A DNA stretch of 64,000 nt from Iris pallida (lineage: Eukaryota > Streptophyta > Magnoliopsida > Asparagales > Iridaceae). The notes under the pieces were generated by a model that was not told the origin of the DNA, ran no database searches, and saw only the letters and a list, made by a program, of their open reading frames with translations. Numbering within the stretch: the first letter of the stretch is position 1; each line of letters starts with the position of its first letter. Positions 25,697 to 40,256 of this stretch are shown piece by piece. Location: positions 2,954,957-3,018,956 of the forward strand of contig JANAVB010012195.1 of NCBI GenBank assembly GCA_029216955.1. Direction: 5' to 3'. The position numbers and the translations under genes are program-made.

Positions 25697-26473
25697 ATGC
25701 TTAACGGAACAAACTTCAAGGACTGGAAAGAGAACATATATATTGTTCTCGGCTGCATGGATCTAGACCTTGCACTTAGGATTGAGCGTCCCACTACTCC
25801 TAAGGATGACAGTTCATCTGGTGACAGAACGAACTTCGAGAAGTGGGAACGCTCAAACCGCATGAGTCTAATGATCATAAAGCGCGGTATTCCAGAGGCA
25901 TTCAGGGGTGCAGTATCTGATGAGGTTAATAATGCCAAACAATTCCTTGCTGAAATCGAGAAGCGATTTGCAAAGAATGATAACGTGGAAACAAGCACAC
26001 TTTTGTTGCGCTTGATTACCATGAAGTATAAAGGCAAAGGTAACATAAGGGAGTACATCATGGAGATGTCTCATATTGCTTCAAAACTTAAGGCACTTAA
26101 GCTCGACTTGTCGGATGACTTGCTCGTTTATTTGGTATTGCTCTCACTTCCTACACAGTACAATCAGTTCAAGGTCAGTTACAACTGTCCAAAAAAATGG
26201 ACTCTAAATGAGCTCATTTCGTACTGTGTACAAGAAGAAGAGAGATTGAAGCAAGATAAAACTGAAAGTGCTAATTTGGCTACCACCCCTAAAGACAAGT
26301 ATAAGGGCACTAAGCGAAAGAATACAGAAGCTACTAAGGGTCCAGTGCAAAAGAAACAACAAACTGAGGCTAATGGTTGTTTCTTTTGTGGCAAGCCGGG
26401 ACACGTAAAGAAGGAATGCACAAAGTACCACGCATGGCGTGTAAAGAAAGGTACATTTCTTAATTTGGTATAA
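25697..26473 (+). pseudogene. Element C gag (capsid and zinc knuckle)
   Basis: An open frame of 258 codons begins MLNGTNFKDWKENIY, typical of copia gag of the UBN2 family. It includes NNAKQFLAEIEKRF and FLNLV at the end. The nucleocapsid zinc knuckle CFFCGKPGHVKKEC (CX2CX4HX4C) is at about 26379-26420. The frame is open upstream of the ATG, so the true start may lie a little earlier. It stops at 26471-26473, just before where the protease should follow; this stop would separate gag from pol. Confidence 0.88.
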
Positions 26474-27381
26474 TTTAGCTTCAGTATTAAGAAACACATG
26501 GTGATTAGATTTTGGTACAACTACTCACATCAGTGTTTCCATGCAGGGTTGCCAGATCTACCGAAAGTCAATTGATGGTGAAAGACACATCTATGTGGGA
26601 GACGGCAAGTCGGTAGAAGTGGATGCAATAGGACAAATTTTGGATATTACTTATTATTGGATTTGATAGACAATTTTATCTAAAGCTTTTATTGTACCGT
26701 CTTTTAGACGAAATTTAGTTTCAGTTTTCTTGTTTGACAATCTTATTTATCATTGTTCATTTGGGAACAATAAAGTTTGATCTATCTTTAAATTCAAAAT
26801 AATGTTGGTATTATTTCTATTTTAAATGTTCGTGACATGCTATTATCACTTGAAACTATTGCGTCCTATAAAGAAACCTTGCATATGCAACCACGTGGTA
26901 CTACACACAAAAATAAAGATTTTTTTTTAGACGAGAGTGTAATATTTTTTTTGAGGATGTTAAGTTTGGGGGAGAAATAAAGTCAATGACATTGTCTTTG
27001 AGGAGGAATCGATTGCGATTCCTACTATCACTTTTGACGATGTGCAAGATTTTGTACCTGTCATTGATCAAGAAGTGAATTCGGAGCCTCAATAAGACAA
27101 TGTCGAATTACCTTTATAAGTCGATGTTGAGCTACCTCAACAAGACAACATAAAGGTATCCCCCATTTAAGATAAGGTAATTGTTTCTGAGGAACAAACT
27201 CAACAACCTCAAGAGAAGAGGAAGGGATTGTTTTTTTTTAAAGAGACTTTCTCTTCGGTTTCTTTGAAAGACTCTTTTATACCAATCATAGTACTTGTTG
27301 TACATTTTAATATTGAGTTATATCAAATAGATGTCAAAAATGTATTTCTCAATGGTAACATTGACGAAATAATTTATATGG
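26474..27381 (+). pseudogene. Element C protease remnant and start of reverse transcriptase
   Basis: Degraded copia pol. A protease-side relic (TTHISVSMQGC, then ERHIYVGDGKSVEVDAIG) is readable at about 26518-26636, and further disrupted fragments follow. The main part of integrase is absent. The N-terminal RT starts at about 27240 and reads LYQIDVKNVFLNGNIDE up to 27381, where block D interrupts it at the tyrosine-methionine before VQPENF. Confidence 0.85.
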
Positions 27382-29451
27382 TGTCACGACCCGCACCCAC
27401 TGTTAGGTACGAGAACGTAACAACGCCCAGCCTACGCCACAGTGTCGGCGGTAGAACGCTGTCCTAGGTCTCAATGCATCTAACAGTATAAGACTAAACA
27501 GTTTATACTCCCCGAATGGGGGTGACATAGCAGAATGTAAACTCAATCACATCTAAGGTAGAGCATAATGGAAGATAAATAAAACATGAAATCCAAAAGA
27601 GGTACAACAGATAGAAGTCTAAGTGTCTAAGATACAAACTCAGAATACATCTCAAACTCAAATACAGTAATCCATAAATACAACTCAAGACAACAGAAAA
27701 TAAACTATAAGCAAAACCCTACCTATCTATACAACCTCTACTGTCTCCTCTAGGATAGCAGGCAACCTCCAGGCTATCTGTAAAATTTATCAACAGGTCC
27801 AGTCAGGACTGGAGCGAGCACAATACATCTCAACAAGTCATAACAGGAAAGGAAATGTAATCATGCTAGAGAATAAAATACAGGATCTGAAGAAATAGCA
27901 TAATGTAAAAGAGAGACTGTAAGTAAATATCTACGATATATATAAAGAGAGACAGTGCTAGTGATTTAGAGTACAGACGAACATGTGAATGGCTTAGGAC
28001 TGATTCATGACTACACTAAGAGTGATTCATGACTACACTACTTTGGATATTTATTCACATGACCATTCATACTCCCCCGTACCCCAATCAATACACAAGG
28101 ATCCAGTCAAGTTACGTTAAGATTCATGACTAAACTACTACCCGTATAGGGTGATTCATGAATTGATTCGTGAAGGCTCGGTGATCATGAGGGTACATGA
28201 GCCACTAGCTGATTTCCGAAGATTCATGATGATAGAAGCATATGATACGTGATGTAAGTGAAACACACATGACAAAAGTATCTGATGCTCCCGAGAGGGA
28301 TAACATCTCATGAAGGGATCCATATAGTACTAATCCGTGTGTTCCAACGTGTCAGCATCAAGTAAGATAGTCTAAAGCAGGAAATATAATCCTAAACATG
28401 ATATGAAATGATCAGAGAATGTACTCGCCTGATAACCTGAATAGCTGATAGGTATAGGGGTCCAACTGAAGCCACAGAGTCCTATTTAAAGCAACACAGG
28501 TTACAAGGTATTCAAGTTGTAATAAATAAAACTCTACAAGCAATCTATATTATTCTAGGTTCTTCTAAGTCAAAACACTCTAGGCCAACTCCGGTCAATA
28601 ATCTAGTCAAACTAGGTCAAGTGTTGACTTATAATTGACTTTGGGTCGACTGGTCAACTCCGGACAACAGGGTAAATTCTAGTCTAATTATTAAAGAATA
28701 AAGTGTACTTCGTTATTTGTACGTCGAAACTTACGACACGTAAATCGAGATGAGATGATCAACGGTAAAGTTGATAATCTTATTATAACGATCCACGTGT
28801 CCATCTTGTCAATTTCAGTGATGTGAGATTGTCACGACCCATACCCGCTTTTCGAACGCGAGAACGTGAGCAAGCCAGCTACGCATTGAGCGGACTCCAG
28901 CCCAACCCAAATACGTAAACGCTGTCACGGCTAGGGTAAGCTGCCAAATCATGGCAAACAATCTATATCTCAATCCACAATAAGAATATAAAACATGAAT
29001 GAATACTATGGGTCGTGGTCTGCAGCCCACTAGCATAAATATCCGATAAGATTCTAAAGAAAATAACAAGAGTCTAAACTGAATCAAGAAACATGATATC
29101 TCATGATAATATATGAGAGCACGAGCGGATAATAAATACGATAATGATACCTGAATCCCGCAAGTGAACCATCACGTCTGTCATCCAGAACCACTAGCTA
29201 ACTCTATGCAATCGCTAAACCTGAAGAGATCATCAGGTCCTCAGGGGACATAGCAAGATACATAAAAACATGTCTATCTAGCAGTTTATCATGCAATAAA
29301 GATAGTACAGGAAATAAACGAGAAAAGACCAATCAGTACGAAAACACGACTCTACACGACTGGAAGAACCACTACGCCTAAACGAACTGCTGGATAAGAA
29401 CAATAGAACACGATATCACGATGTCAAAGGATAACCAATCGAATACTCAAA

Positions 29452-29873
29452 CCTTCGCCCCTAATATGGACTCTCAGGTTTGAACAACTACTAGCCCTCG
29501 TCCCTAGTGTGGACTCGCAGACTAGCCTCACCCTCGTCCCTAGTGTGGACTCGTAGGCATCACCCTCGTCCCTAGTGTGGACTCGCAGGCGTAGACACCA
29601 CCCTCGTCCCTAGTGTGGACTCGCAGGCATCACCCTCGTCCCTAGTGTGGACTCGCAGGCGTAGACCAATAACTACTAACCCTCGTCCCTGGTGTGGACT
29701 CGCAGGCTAGCCTCACCCTCGTCCCTAGTGTGGACTCGCAGGTGTGAACCATATACTACTAACCCTCGCCCCTAATGTGGGCTCGCGGATTAGCTTACTA
29801 ACTCTCGCCCCTGGTGTGGGCTCGCAAGTTAGCTTAACTACTAACCCTCGCCCCTAATGTGGGCTCGCAGGTT
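29452..29873 (+). repeat. Minisatellite in the element E LTR
   Basis: About eleven copies of a core CCCTCGTCCCTAGTGTGGAC followed by TCGCAGG, separated by variable 4-20-bp spacers (for example GCATCA, CGTAGACCA). Later copies shift to CCCCTAATGTGGGCTCGC. The paired array is at 34125-34546. Confidence 0.92.
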
Positions 29874-31697
29874 AGCTTCAAGATTTCAAGACAAGGAGGT
29901 AAAGCAGTTCCGATATGACTTATACATCCTATGGCATGATGTGACTCACGACACGGTACGGGAGGGAACCAATCCGGTAGAACCACGACATACAGTCAAG
30001 CATGATAACGATAAAGGAGCACGACTAATAAACCAGTAAACACTGTCTAAAGTAAAGCATGCAAATCAAAAGAACTGAAATAACTAACTGATAACATATA
30101 AAGATATAGGGACTAAATAAGCATGTAGATCATGAACAACCAGAGCACTATATATATACTAGCATGTCCGATGTACAGATCTTATGTCAAATATCAACTA
30201 GTAAAACTGTATAATAATAATAAAATAGGCATGTAAATAAACTGTAGAGGAAGGCAAGGTATCTTGCCTGGTGGAAGCGCGAAGATCCAATAATAAACTA
30301 GTCCACTGCTAAGCCAAGAAGTCCAAATATCACAACTGTCTCCGAAAGCTGAAACAAACATCGCCAACATTCTCAGAATAGTCAAATTAGCTAGAATTGC
30401 CTGTCCTTAAGTCCAATTCTGGACACAGGGGCAAAACGGTAATTTCGGGCAAAAATGATGTCCACCGTTGAACCCGCTTTGCACCGAAAAGCGTGCCAGA
30501 GTCAAAGGTCTCTAAAGTCATCAAACTATATGTCTACGGATCCAATTTTCTGATACGAACCCAACCGTATGTCCAAAGTTGGATTCCGGCGGGCCGTGCA
30601 CAAAATTGCTCGTTGAGTCGGACCGTGGGGCCCGCAAAACGACGTCGGATTCGACTGTCTCAGAATTGGACCAAACTTGGCATGCAGGACCAAAAAAATA
30701 ATACGGTCATGTTGGCGCAAGTTTCGTCTCGATCTGACGAGCGTGCACAAAGTTATGACTGAATTTGCATTGTACGAATACGGGACGATTTCGAAGGATA
30801 AGCGTCGAATTCGTCGCGCGCACATGCGACCAATTCGAATTCCGTCAAAGCCCACACGACCACGAAGCTGTTACGCAGCTTTCGATGCTTTCGGTGCGCG
30901 ACCACGTCGCCCGGAATGGCGGGACGGACGTGGTATCGGAGTGATTTTCTATTTTCTAAGGTTTTAAAAAACAAGTTTTTTCCTAACTTTGAAACTGAAT
31001 CATTTTGCATATAGTGAACGAAAAATAAATCTACGAGAAAAGTTTTGATCTCCTACAGGTTAGCTATAAATCTGTTTAAACAGATTTCGAAATGTCTCCT
31101 TATTCTGGTCGAAATTCGACCTCGATTATGGGGGTTTGGGGCTGCTTTGTGAACTGTTCAAAATCAGTTTTCGGCAAAGTTTGTGCTCGCTTTACGATGC
31201 ACATAACCCAAAACAACTCGAAACATTTGAAGGGAGTCGGAGTGGGTTATGTTGGCTTCCTACCACATTTTGCGGAATCGAAAAATATTAACGGAGCGCG
31301 AAGAAAACGATCAATGAATTTACCTTGCTGCTTGCGCTGCTCTGCTTCTTCCCTGTTTCGTGCCCGTGCGCGGACTGCTTCCCGCGCCTGGCCGGCCTCC
31401 AGTGGCCCGTGCGGCCGCGCACGGTGGCCCAGGGCGGCGTGCTTGCACGGGGTGGTGCGTCCGTGTGGCAGGGACGGCGGCGCGATGGATTTGATTAGGG
31501 TTTTCGATGATAGTTTCCCACATTCTCGCGTATTTGTATTCGGCTGTGAAGGCTCGGTTTTGGCTTCTAATTTTAGCTGGGGTTAAGGGCATTTAGGAAG
31601 CTGGGCTTTGGTGGGCCTGGCTCATGGGCCGGCCTGGGCTGGGATTTATCCTTTTCTTTTTATTAATCCTTTCTATTTGCTATTTAGCAAAATACCA

Positions 31698-32019
<322 letters not shown>

Positions 32020-32907
32020 CCACATATACATATATATATTTATATATACATACACGTACACACGTATATATATACATATATATATACACACATATATAAT
32101 TATTTATTTATGTATGCATACACATATACATGTATAATATACATTTATATATTCATACTCACATTTAATATATATCTATATTTATACACAACCATATACA
32201 TATATATACCTCATATATATTTATATATTAATAAATACTCAATTAACAATTAATAATATCTAGTGGCAATAAAATATTTATTTAATCGCCACAAATTAAT
32301 AAAATAATAATTAAATAATTAATGAATCTATATTGTTCACCTTTATCCAGGTCCAGAATATTGTACAAATATTGTAAATCAATATTTAATAATAAAAGTA
32401 CAAAATTTTTGTAAAAATACTCAAATAGTTAAAAATGCACATCAATACCTAAAATAATTTAGTAAATATTGTACACACATAAAATAGGCCTACATGGTCG
32501 TCTTTGGTCTCACTACATACCTACAAAGGCTGGGATTTGGTTCGGGCCCAGTTCGGGCTAAGTTGGTACAATCGGGTCATCTAAGATCAATATATTTAAT
32601 TAATAATTAAATAGTTCATCGGTGGGGGTTAAGTCGCAACTTAAACTGGTTTTCCTAGTTAGGACACTCATATGGCTTGGCTTTCCCCTACCATGGCTAA
32701 ACACTAGTCAAAGCACGCTACTGCACTATCCATGCCATGATTCCTAGTCGTCTTGTGCTCCAAAACTCAACTATGGCTAAAGTCACCTACCGTAATAATT
32801 AACTAAATAATTATTTATAAATTCATAATTCACCATTTTAATCAAATAAATAAAATAAAAATAAAAAAAATATTCAAAAAAAAAATTTACCGGGAAGGGG
32901 AGCTACA

Positions 32908-33502
32908 AATCTACCCACCTTAAAAATAATTTCGTCCTCGAAATTCTAATTCATGACTATTCCGTAAAATTCAAAGTCTACTATCACATTAATCTTCTCA
33001 AATTTAATTCCTCGAAAATAGCTTATATCCTCCTCCTAATCATTCTGTAACTACGAAGTCTTGAGGACTTCTACCCACCTTTGGTCACACTACTCCTCAA
33101 AACACGGTCACTAAAGACTTATGGTTTTCTAACTTGTTGCTAACAATTCTACTGTACAGATATCTAGGCATATGACATCTATAATCCCTTATATCTATAA
33201 ACAACCAAACACTCAATAGTCAATCAATATGTACTATAATTTAAGGATTTCTAATGAATTCTAGACAGCACGATTGTTCGTCACTCTGAAATAGGAAGCG
33301 ACGAGAATCAATGGTACGAAAAGCAAGGAAGTATAATCAAGAGCAAATATGGAGTTTTCAAAGACGTAGAGAATTTCTAGGAGAATTTCCAAAGCAGTGT
33401 GGATTGAGATTTCTACGGTTTAGTCAAAGTCGTAGGCTCGTATCAGTACAGTTACGTAACCGATACGATATGCTCTGACCTGCATGGACCACCAAAAAAA
33501 CT
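32908..33502 (-). other. Element E residual interior (595 bp)
   Basis: Contains the polypurine tract next to the left LTR and otherwise no recognisable gag or pol sequence in six frames. The junction with the right LTR (CACCAAAAAAACT) lacks a tRNA-complementary site. Confidence 0.8.
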
Positions 33503-36348
33503 TGTCACGACCCGCACCCGCTTTTCGGACGCGAGAACGTGAGCAAGCCAGCTACGCATTGAGCGGACTCCAGCCCAACCCAAATACGTAAACGCTGTCA
33601 CGGCTAGGGTAAGCTGCCAAATCATGACAAACAATCTATATCTCAATCCACAATAAGAATACGAAACATGAATGAACACTATGGGTCGTGGTATGCAGCC
33701 CACTAGCATAAATGTTCGATAAGATTCTAAAGGAAATAACAAGAGTCTAAACTGAATCAAGAAACATGATATCTCATGATAATATATGAGAGCACGAGCG
33801 GATAATAAATACGATAACGATACCTGAATCCCGCAAGTGAACCATCACGTCTGTCATCCAGAACCACTAGCTAACTCCATGCAATCGCTAAACCTGAAGA
33901 GATCATCAGGTCCTCAGGGGACATAACAAGATACATAAAAACATGCCTATCTAGCAGTTTATCATGCAATAAAGATAGTACAGGAAATAAATGGGAAAAG
34001 ACCAATCAGTACGAAAACACGACTCTACACGACTGGAAGAACCACTACGCCTAAACGAACTGCTGGATAAGAACAATAGAACACGATATCACGATGTCAA
34101 AGGATAACCAATCGAATACTCAAACCTTCGCCCCTAATGTGGACTCTCAGGTTTGAACAACTACTAGCCCTCGTCCCTGGTGTGGACTCGCAGACTAGCC
34201 TCACCCTCGTCCCTAGTGTGGACTCGCAGGCATCACCCTCGTCCCTAGTGTGGACTCGCAGGCGTAGACACCACCCTCGTCCCTAGTGTGGACTCGCAGG
34301 CATCACCCTCGTCCCTAGTGTGGACTCGCAGGCGTAGACCAATAACTACTAACCCTCGTCCCTGGTGTGGACTCGCAGGCTAGCCTCACCCTCGTCCCTA
34401 GTGTGGACTCGCAGGTGTGAACCATATACTACTAACCCTCGCCCCTAATGTGGGCTCGCGGATTAGCTTACCAACTCTCGCCCCTGGTGTGGGCTCGCAA
34501 GTTAGCTTAACTACTAACCCTCGCCCCTAATGTGGGCTCGCAGGTTAGCTTCAAGATTTCAAGACAATGAGGTAAAGCAGTTCCGATATGACTTATACAT
34601 CCTATGGCATGATGCGACTCACGATACGGTACGGGAGGGAACCAATCCGGTAGAACCACGACATACAGTCAAGCATGATAACGATAAAGGAGCACGACTA
34701 ATAAACCAGTAAACACTGTCTAAAGTAAAGCATGCAAATCAAAAGAGCTGAAATAACTAACTGATAACATATAAAGATATAGGGACTAAATAAGCATGTA
34801 GATCATGAACAACCAGAGCACTATATATATACTAGCATGTCCGATATACAGATCTCATGTCAAATATCAACTAGTAAAACTGTATAATAATAATAAAATA
34901 GGCATGTAAATAAACTGTAGAGGAAGGCAAGGTATCTTGCCTGGTGGAAGCGCGGAGATCCAATAATAAACTAGTCCACTGCTAAGCCAAGAAGTCCAAA
35001 TATCACAACTGTCTCCGAAAGCTGAAACAAACATCGTCAACATTCTCAGAATAGTCAAATTAGCTAGAATTGCCTGTCCTTAAGTCCAATTCTGGATACA
35101 GGGGCAAAACGGTAATTTCGGACAAAAACGATATCCGCCGTTGGACCCACTTTGCACCGAAAAGCGTGCCAGAGTCAAAGGTCTCTAAAGTTGTCAAACT
35201 ATATGTCTACGGATCCAGTTTTCCGATACGAACCCAACCGTATGTCCAAAATTGGATTCTGGCGGGCCGTGCACAAAATTGCTCGTTGAGTCGGACCGTG
35301 GGGCCCGCAAAACGACGTCGGATTCGACTGTCTCAGAATTGGACCAAACTTGGCATGCAGGACCAGAAAAACGATACGGTCCTGTTGGCGCAAGTTTCAT
35401 CTCGATCTGACGAGCGTGCACAAAGTTATGACTAAATTTACATTGTACGGATACGCGTCGAATTCGTCGCGCACATGCGACCAATTCGAATTCCGTCAAA
35501 GCCCACACGACCACGAAGCTGTTACGCAGCTTTCAATACTTTCGGTGCGCGACCACGTCACCCGGAATGACGGGACGGACGTGGTATCGGAGTGATTTTC
35601 TATTTTCTAAGGTTTTGAAAAACAAGTTTTTTCCTAACTTTGAAACTGAATCATTTTGCATATAGTGAACGAAAAATAAATCTACGAGAAAGGTTTTGAT
35701 CTCCTACAGGTTAGCTATAAATCTGTTTAAACAGATTTCGAAATGTCTCCTTATTCTGGTCGGAATTCGACCTCGATTATGGGGGTTTGGGGCTGCTCTG
35801 TGAACTGTTCAAAATCAGTTTTCGGCAAAGTTCGTGCTCGCTTTACGATGCACATAACCCAAAACAACTCGAAACATTTGAAGGGAGTCGGAGTGGGTTA
35901 TGTTGGCTTCCTACCATATTTTGCGGAATCAAAAAATATTAACGGAGCGCGAAGAAAACGATCAATGAATTTACCTTGCTGCTTGCGCTGCTCTGCTTCT
36001 TCCCTGTTTCGTGCCCGTGCGCGGACTGCTTCCCGCGCCTGGCCGGCCTCCAGTGGCCCGCGCGGCCGTGCGCGGTGGCCCAGGGCGGCGCGCGTGCACG
36101 GGGTGGTGCGCCCGTCTGGCAGGGACGGCGGCGCGATGGATTTGATTAGGGTTTTCGATGATAATTTCCCACATTCTCGCGTATTTGTATTCGGCTGTGA
36201 AGGCTCGGTTTTGGCTTCTAATTTTAGCTGGGGTTAAGGGGATTTAGGAAGCTGGGCTTCGGTGGGCCTGGCTCATGGGCCGGCCTGGGCTGGGATTTAT
36301 CCTTTTCTTTTTATTAATCCTTTCTATTTGCTATTTAGCAAAATACAA

Positions 36349-36424
<76 letters not shown>

Positions 36425-36584
36425 TATATACATGTATATACAAGTACATTTATGCGTATATTTATACACACATAAATTATTTATTTTTATATATGTACAT
36501 ATATATACATATATCTTATACCCACACAAGCACATATATATATATACCACATATACATATATATATTTATATATACATACACAC

Positions 36585-36657
<73 letters not shown>

Positions 36658-37462
36658 TATATAATTATTTATTTATGTATGCATATACATGTATAATATA
36701 CATTTATATATTCATACTCACATTTAATATATATCTATATTTATACACAACCATATACATATATATACCTCATATATATTTATATATTAATAAATACTCA
36801 ATTAACAATTAATAATATCTAGTGGCAATAAAATATTTATTTAATCGCCACAAATTAATAAAATAATAATTAAATAATTAATGAATCTATATTGTTCACC
36901 TTTATCCAGGTCCAGAATATTGTACAAATATTGTAAATCAATATTTAATAATAAAAGTACAAAATTTTTGTAAAAATACTCAAATAGTTAAAAATGCACA
37001 TCAATACCTAAAATAATTTAGTAAATATTGTACACACATAAAATAGGCCTACATGGTCGTCTTTGGTCTCACTACATACCTACAAAGGCTGGAATTTAGT
37101 TCGGGCCCAGTTCGGGCTAAGTTGGTACAATCGGGTCATCTAAGATCAATATATTTAATTAATAATTAAATAGTTCATCGGTGGAGGTTAAGTCGCAACT
37201 TAAACTGGTTTTCCTAGTTAGGACACTCATATGGCTTGGCTTTCCCCTTCCATGGCTAAACACTAGTCAAAGCACGCTACTGCACTATCCGTGCCATGAT
37301 TCCTAGTCGTCTTGTGCTCTAAAACTCAACTATGGCTAAAGTCACCTACCGTAATAATTAACTAAATAATTATTTATAAATTCATAATTCACCATTTTAA
37401 TCAAATAAATAAAATAAAATAAAAAAATATTCAAAAAAAATTTACCGGGAAGGGGAGCTACA
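33503..37462 (-). repeat. Element E right LTR (3960 bp)
   Basis: Partner of 28830-32907 with the minisatellite at 34125-34546 and shorter (TA)n tracts at about 36352-36420 and 36588-36648. By eye it is a close copy apart from microsatellite length and a short deletion near 35450. Confidence 0.92.
34125..34546 (+). repeat. Minisatellite, copy in right LTR of E
   Basis: Same order and number of units as at 29452-29873, with single-base differences. The array was therefore present before the last transposition and has not changed length since. Confidence 0.9.
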
Positions 37463-37759
37463 GAGATCACTGGAATTGACTGAGCTCAGTTTCGTTGTAC
37501 TAATCCCGAAATACGAACATTATAAGAATTAATTATTAATTAATTATAAGAAGGTTAAACTCAGAGAAACTATCAACAAACATTGTCGGACGATGAAATA
37601 AACATCGCCAACGTGTCCAGAATGGTCAAATTAGCTAGGATAGCTTACCCATCGGTCCAATTTGGACACAAGGGCAAAAAGGTGATTTCAGGTCAAAACG
37701 GTGTCCGTGTCGGAGCCGTTTTGTACCGAAAAATGTGCAAGAAAATAAGTCTATAAAAT

Positions 37760-38230
37760 ATAACAAATTATATGTCCACGAAACCAGAATGACGATACGA
37801 ATCCAACGGTATCTCCAGAATTGGATTCCGTTGACCCGATCTCAATTTGGTCCGTTGACCAGAACTTGAAATTCCGGTTTGCACGGAAATGCGTGCCGGA
37901 GCCAATGTTTTCAAAACTCAGCAAACTATCTGTCAACGAGTCCAGAATGATGATACGAACTCAACGGTATCTCCGAAATTAGATTCTGATGAGCCGATCT
38001 CAAAATGACCTGTTGACCCGGATATTGGTATCCGACTTGCACCGAAATGCGTGTTCGATCCAATGTTCACCAAAACCTAGCAAATTATATGTCAACGAGT
38101 CCAGAATGACGATACGAACTCAACGGTATATCCGAAATTGGATTTCGATGAGCCGACGTCAAAAAGTCCCGTTGACCGAGAATGTGGGACCCACTTTGCA
38201 CCGAAAAACGTGACAGGGCCTACGTTCTCC
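37760..38230 (+). repeat. ~160-bp tandem repeats in block D
   Basis: About three degenerate units each carry CAGAATGACGATACGAA (or a close variant), AACGGTAT and GCACCGAAA. The first element starts near 37790, with later ones near 37945 and 38105. A single corresponding unit can be seen in the LTR of E (around 30540), so D has expanded it. Confidence 0.8.
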
Positions 38231-38559
38231 AAATCTAACAAATTTTATATGAAAACATGCCAGAACGATGCCACGAGTCTAATGGTAGTGTCAGAAATGA
38301 AATCTGGAGTCCCGTGTTCAAAAATGGAATTTTACAAGTTGGAAATTACGAATTCGGACGGCCAACTTTGGCGTCGAATTCAACCAATCAAACAAGCTCA
38401 CAATGAAACGAAACTGGAGGGGTAGCAAGAGGGTTATACCAGCTTCACACAGGAACTGGTAGCATGCCAAACAGAGCTATGGTGGAGGAGATACAATTTA
38501 AACGGTCAACTTGGTGGCCAGTTTTGATGCATCAAACGATAAAATCAACGGACGAAAAT

Positions 38560-39290
38560 TAACATGAGTGAAGGTGGATATACCGAGATTGTGACGGAGC
38601 AAAGAAATCGCTGATCCAACGGTCGGATTTTTGGGAAAACGTGTGCGAAGTCGCTGTGACGGAACGCGATTTCAGCCTCGTTTCCGAGCTCGTCACGACG
38701 GGACGTCGTGCAAAACGCACGAATCGCCTCGACGGCACATCCCGGAGGACGGTGGCCGTCAGGGGAGGACTGCCTAGGGTTCTCTGGAGGATGGGCCACC
38801 CAGGGGGGTCGCCAGGGCACGACGGCCGGCGGCGGCGTGGCCAACGCGGCCAGCACGTGCGCGGCCTGGCGTCGTGCTGCTGCCGCTGTGCTGCTGTGGC
38901 GCGCGCGATGGCACGTGGGGCGGCACGGCGAACGCGACAGCGGCGCATGGGGTATGTGGTGGTGATGGATAAGGTGGTTTTGGGTGGTGGCGGCCATGGT
39001 GTCGATGGCCGGAATGGTTAGATGGGGTGGATATATGATATGATGGTGGTGAAGCTAATGAAGAAGGAGAAGAGCTCGGGGGTGGCCGACGGCCAGGCCA
39101 CGGCGGAGGTGACTGGAATGAGGTGGTGGTCGGGTTGTGTGTGGGAGGGTGTCGGGCTGTGGTATAGTAGCTGTTGTGGTTGTGTTGTAGTATGGAAAAA
39201 ACAATTAAGGAAGAGAGAGAGAGAGGAAGAGTAGTAATAATTGTGAGAGGGAGAGAGAAAAAGTTGGTCCTCTCAAAGTTAGGGCCGGCC
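38560..39290. other. GC-rich patch of block D
   Basis: GC-rich DNA corresponding in place to the GC-rich patch of the E LTR. Long overlapping open frames occur on both strands, but none has a recognisable domain and several frames are open together. I regard them as compositional. Confidence 0.6.
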
Positions 39291-40256
39291 ACATACTAGA
39301 GGGGGGGGAAATTTTGTCATGTAGGAAATTGAATGGGTAGGATGGAATGAGGGAAAATCAAGGGTGGAGATTAATTAGGGGGATTGGGTTTAATTGGGAT
39401 TTAAAATCAATGGAAATTACACTCAATATTCGAAATAGAAAGGTAGGTATTGAATATTATTTTTGGACACGAAAAAATGAGGGTGTCCCGATGGAGGGTA
39501 GCACGAAGCTGGGCTAAACTTGGTGGAGCCGGATTGGGTCAAAACCAGACACTACGAAATAATCGAATTAAAAAATAGGTGTCGATGATCATGGGTAAAT
39601 AAGTAGCACATGGAGATTCCAATAAATGGGACACAAGTGGCGGACGAGTAGTAAGCTCAATGTGGGCCATGTCCATAATTGGGGCTGACAGATTTTGGTC
39701 GACAGGGGACCCACAAATCAAGTTGGAAAATAAATGTGACACCGTGGGGTAAAATAAAATCGGGTCAAGTGTCAGAAAAGTTGTACGAAGCAAATGGAGC
39801 ACAAGATGGCGTGTCTGAGTGGGACACGAAGGTCATGGGTGACGAACGTCTCGAGTAGATCTTGCATGAGGACTTGGTTTCAAGAAACTGACTGGTCTTG
39901 CGCTCCTAAATTAAAAGTCACTGTAACGTGCTAATAATGATCAAGGAAAAGAGTGGAAAAAATAATTAATAATCAAATGGTCTAAATCGACCCGAAATTC
40001 AGCAAAGCAAAAAGAGCACAATGGAACAAGTTTGAGTGGGACACTATATACCATCATGAAGGTAATCCTGTCCACTCCAAAACTCGTGAAGAAGATTTCC
40101 AGAGTTGAACTTCCCTGACACTCCAAATATCAAAGGCACGAAAAAGCACACTTAAGAAAAAATAACAGAATAATTTATTTATTGAAACTTAATCAATCAG
40201 AAAATAAAATAACAATATAAAAATTAAAAAAATCAACCCGAAATTCAGGGTGCTCA

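Noticed and set aside
26459..26547. Intron between copia gag and protease
   Set aside because: Donor- and acceptor-like sites exist, but protease residues (TTHISVSMQGC) are readable within the supposed intron end, so simple decay of the frame explains it better.
29452..29873. CRISPR-like repeat-spacer array
   Set aside because: Units vary, spacers are short and themselves repeated, and the array lies in a plant retrotransposon LTR duplicated at 34125-34546.
31092..31586. 164-codon frame present twice (also 35743-36237)
   Set aside because: It recurs only because it lies in the two LTRs of element E; it shows no recognisable domain and crosses a GC-rich patch.
38559..39292. 129-172-codon proline/arginine-rich minus frames
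   Set aside because: Open in several frames at once in a GC-rich LTR-like patch of block D, no domain.
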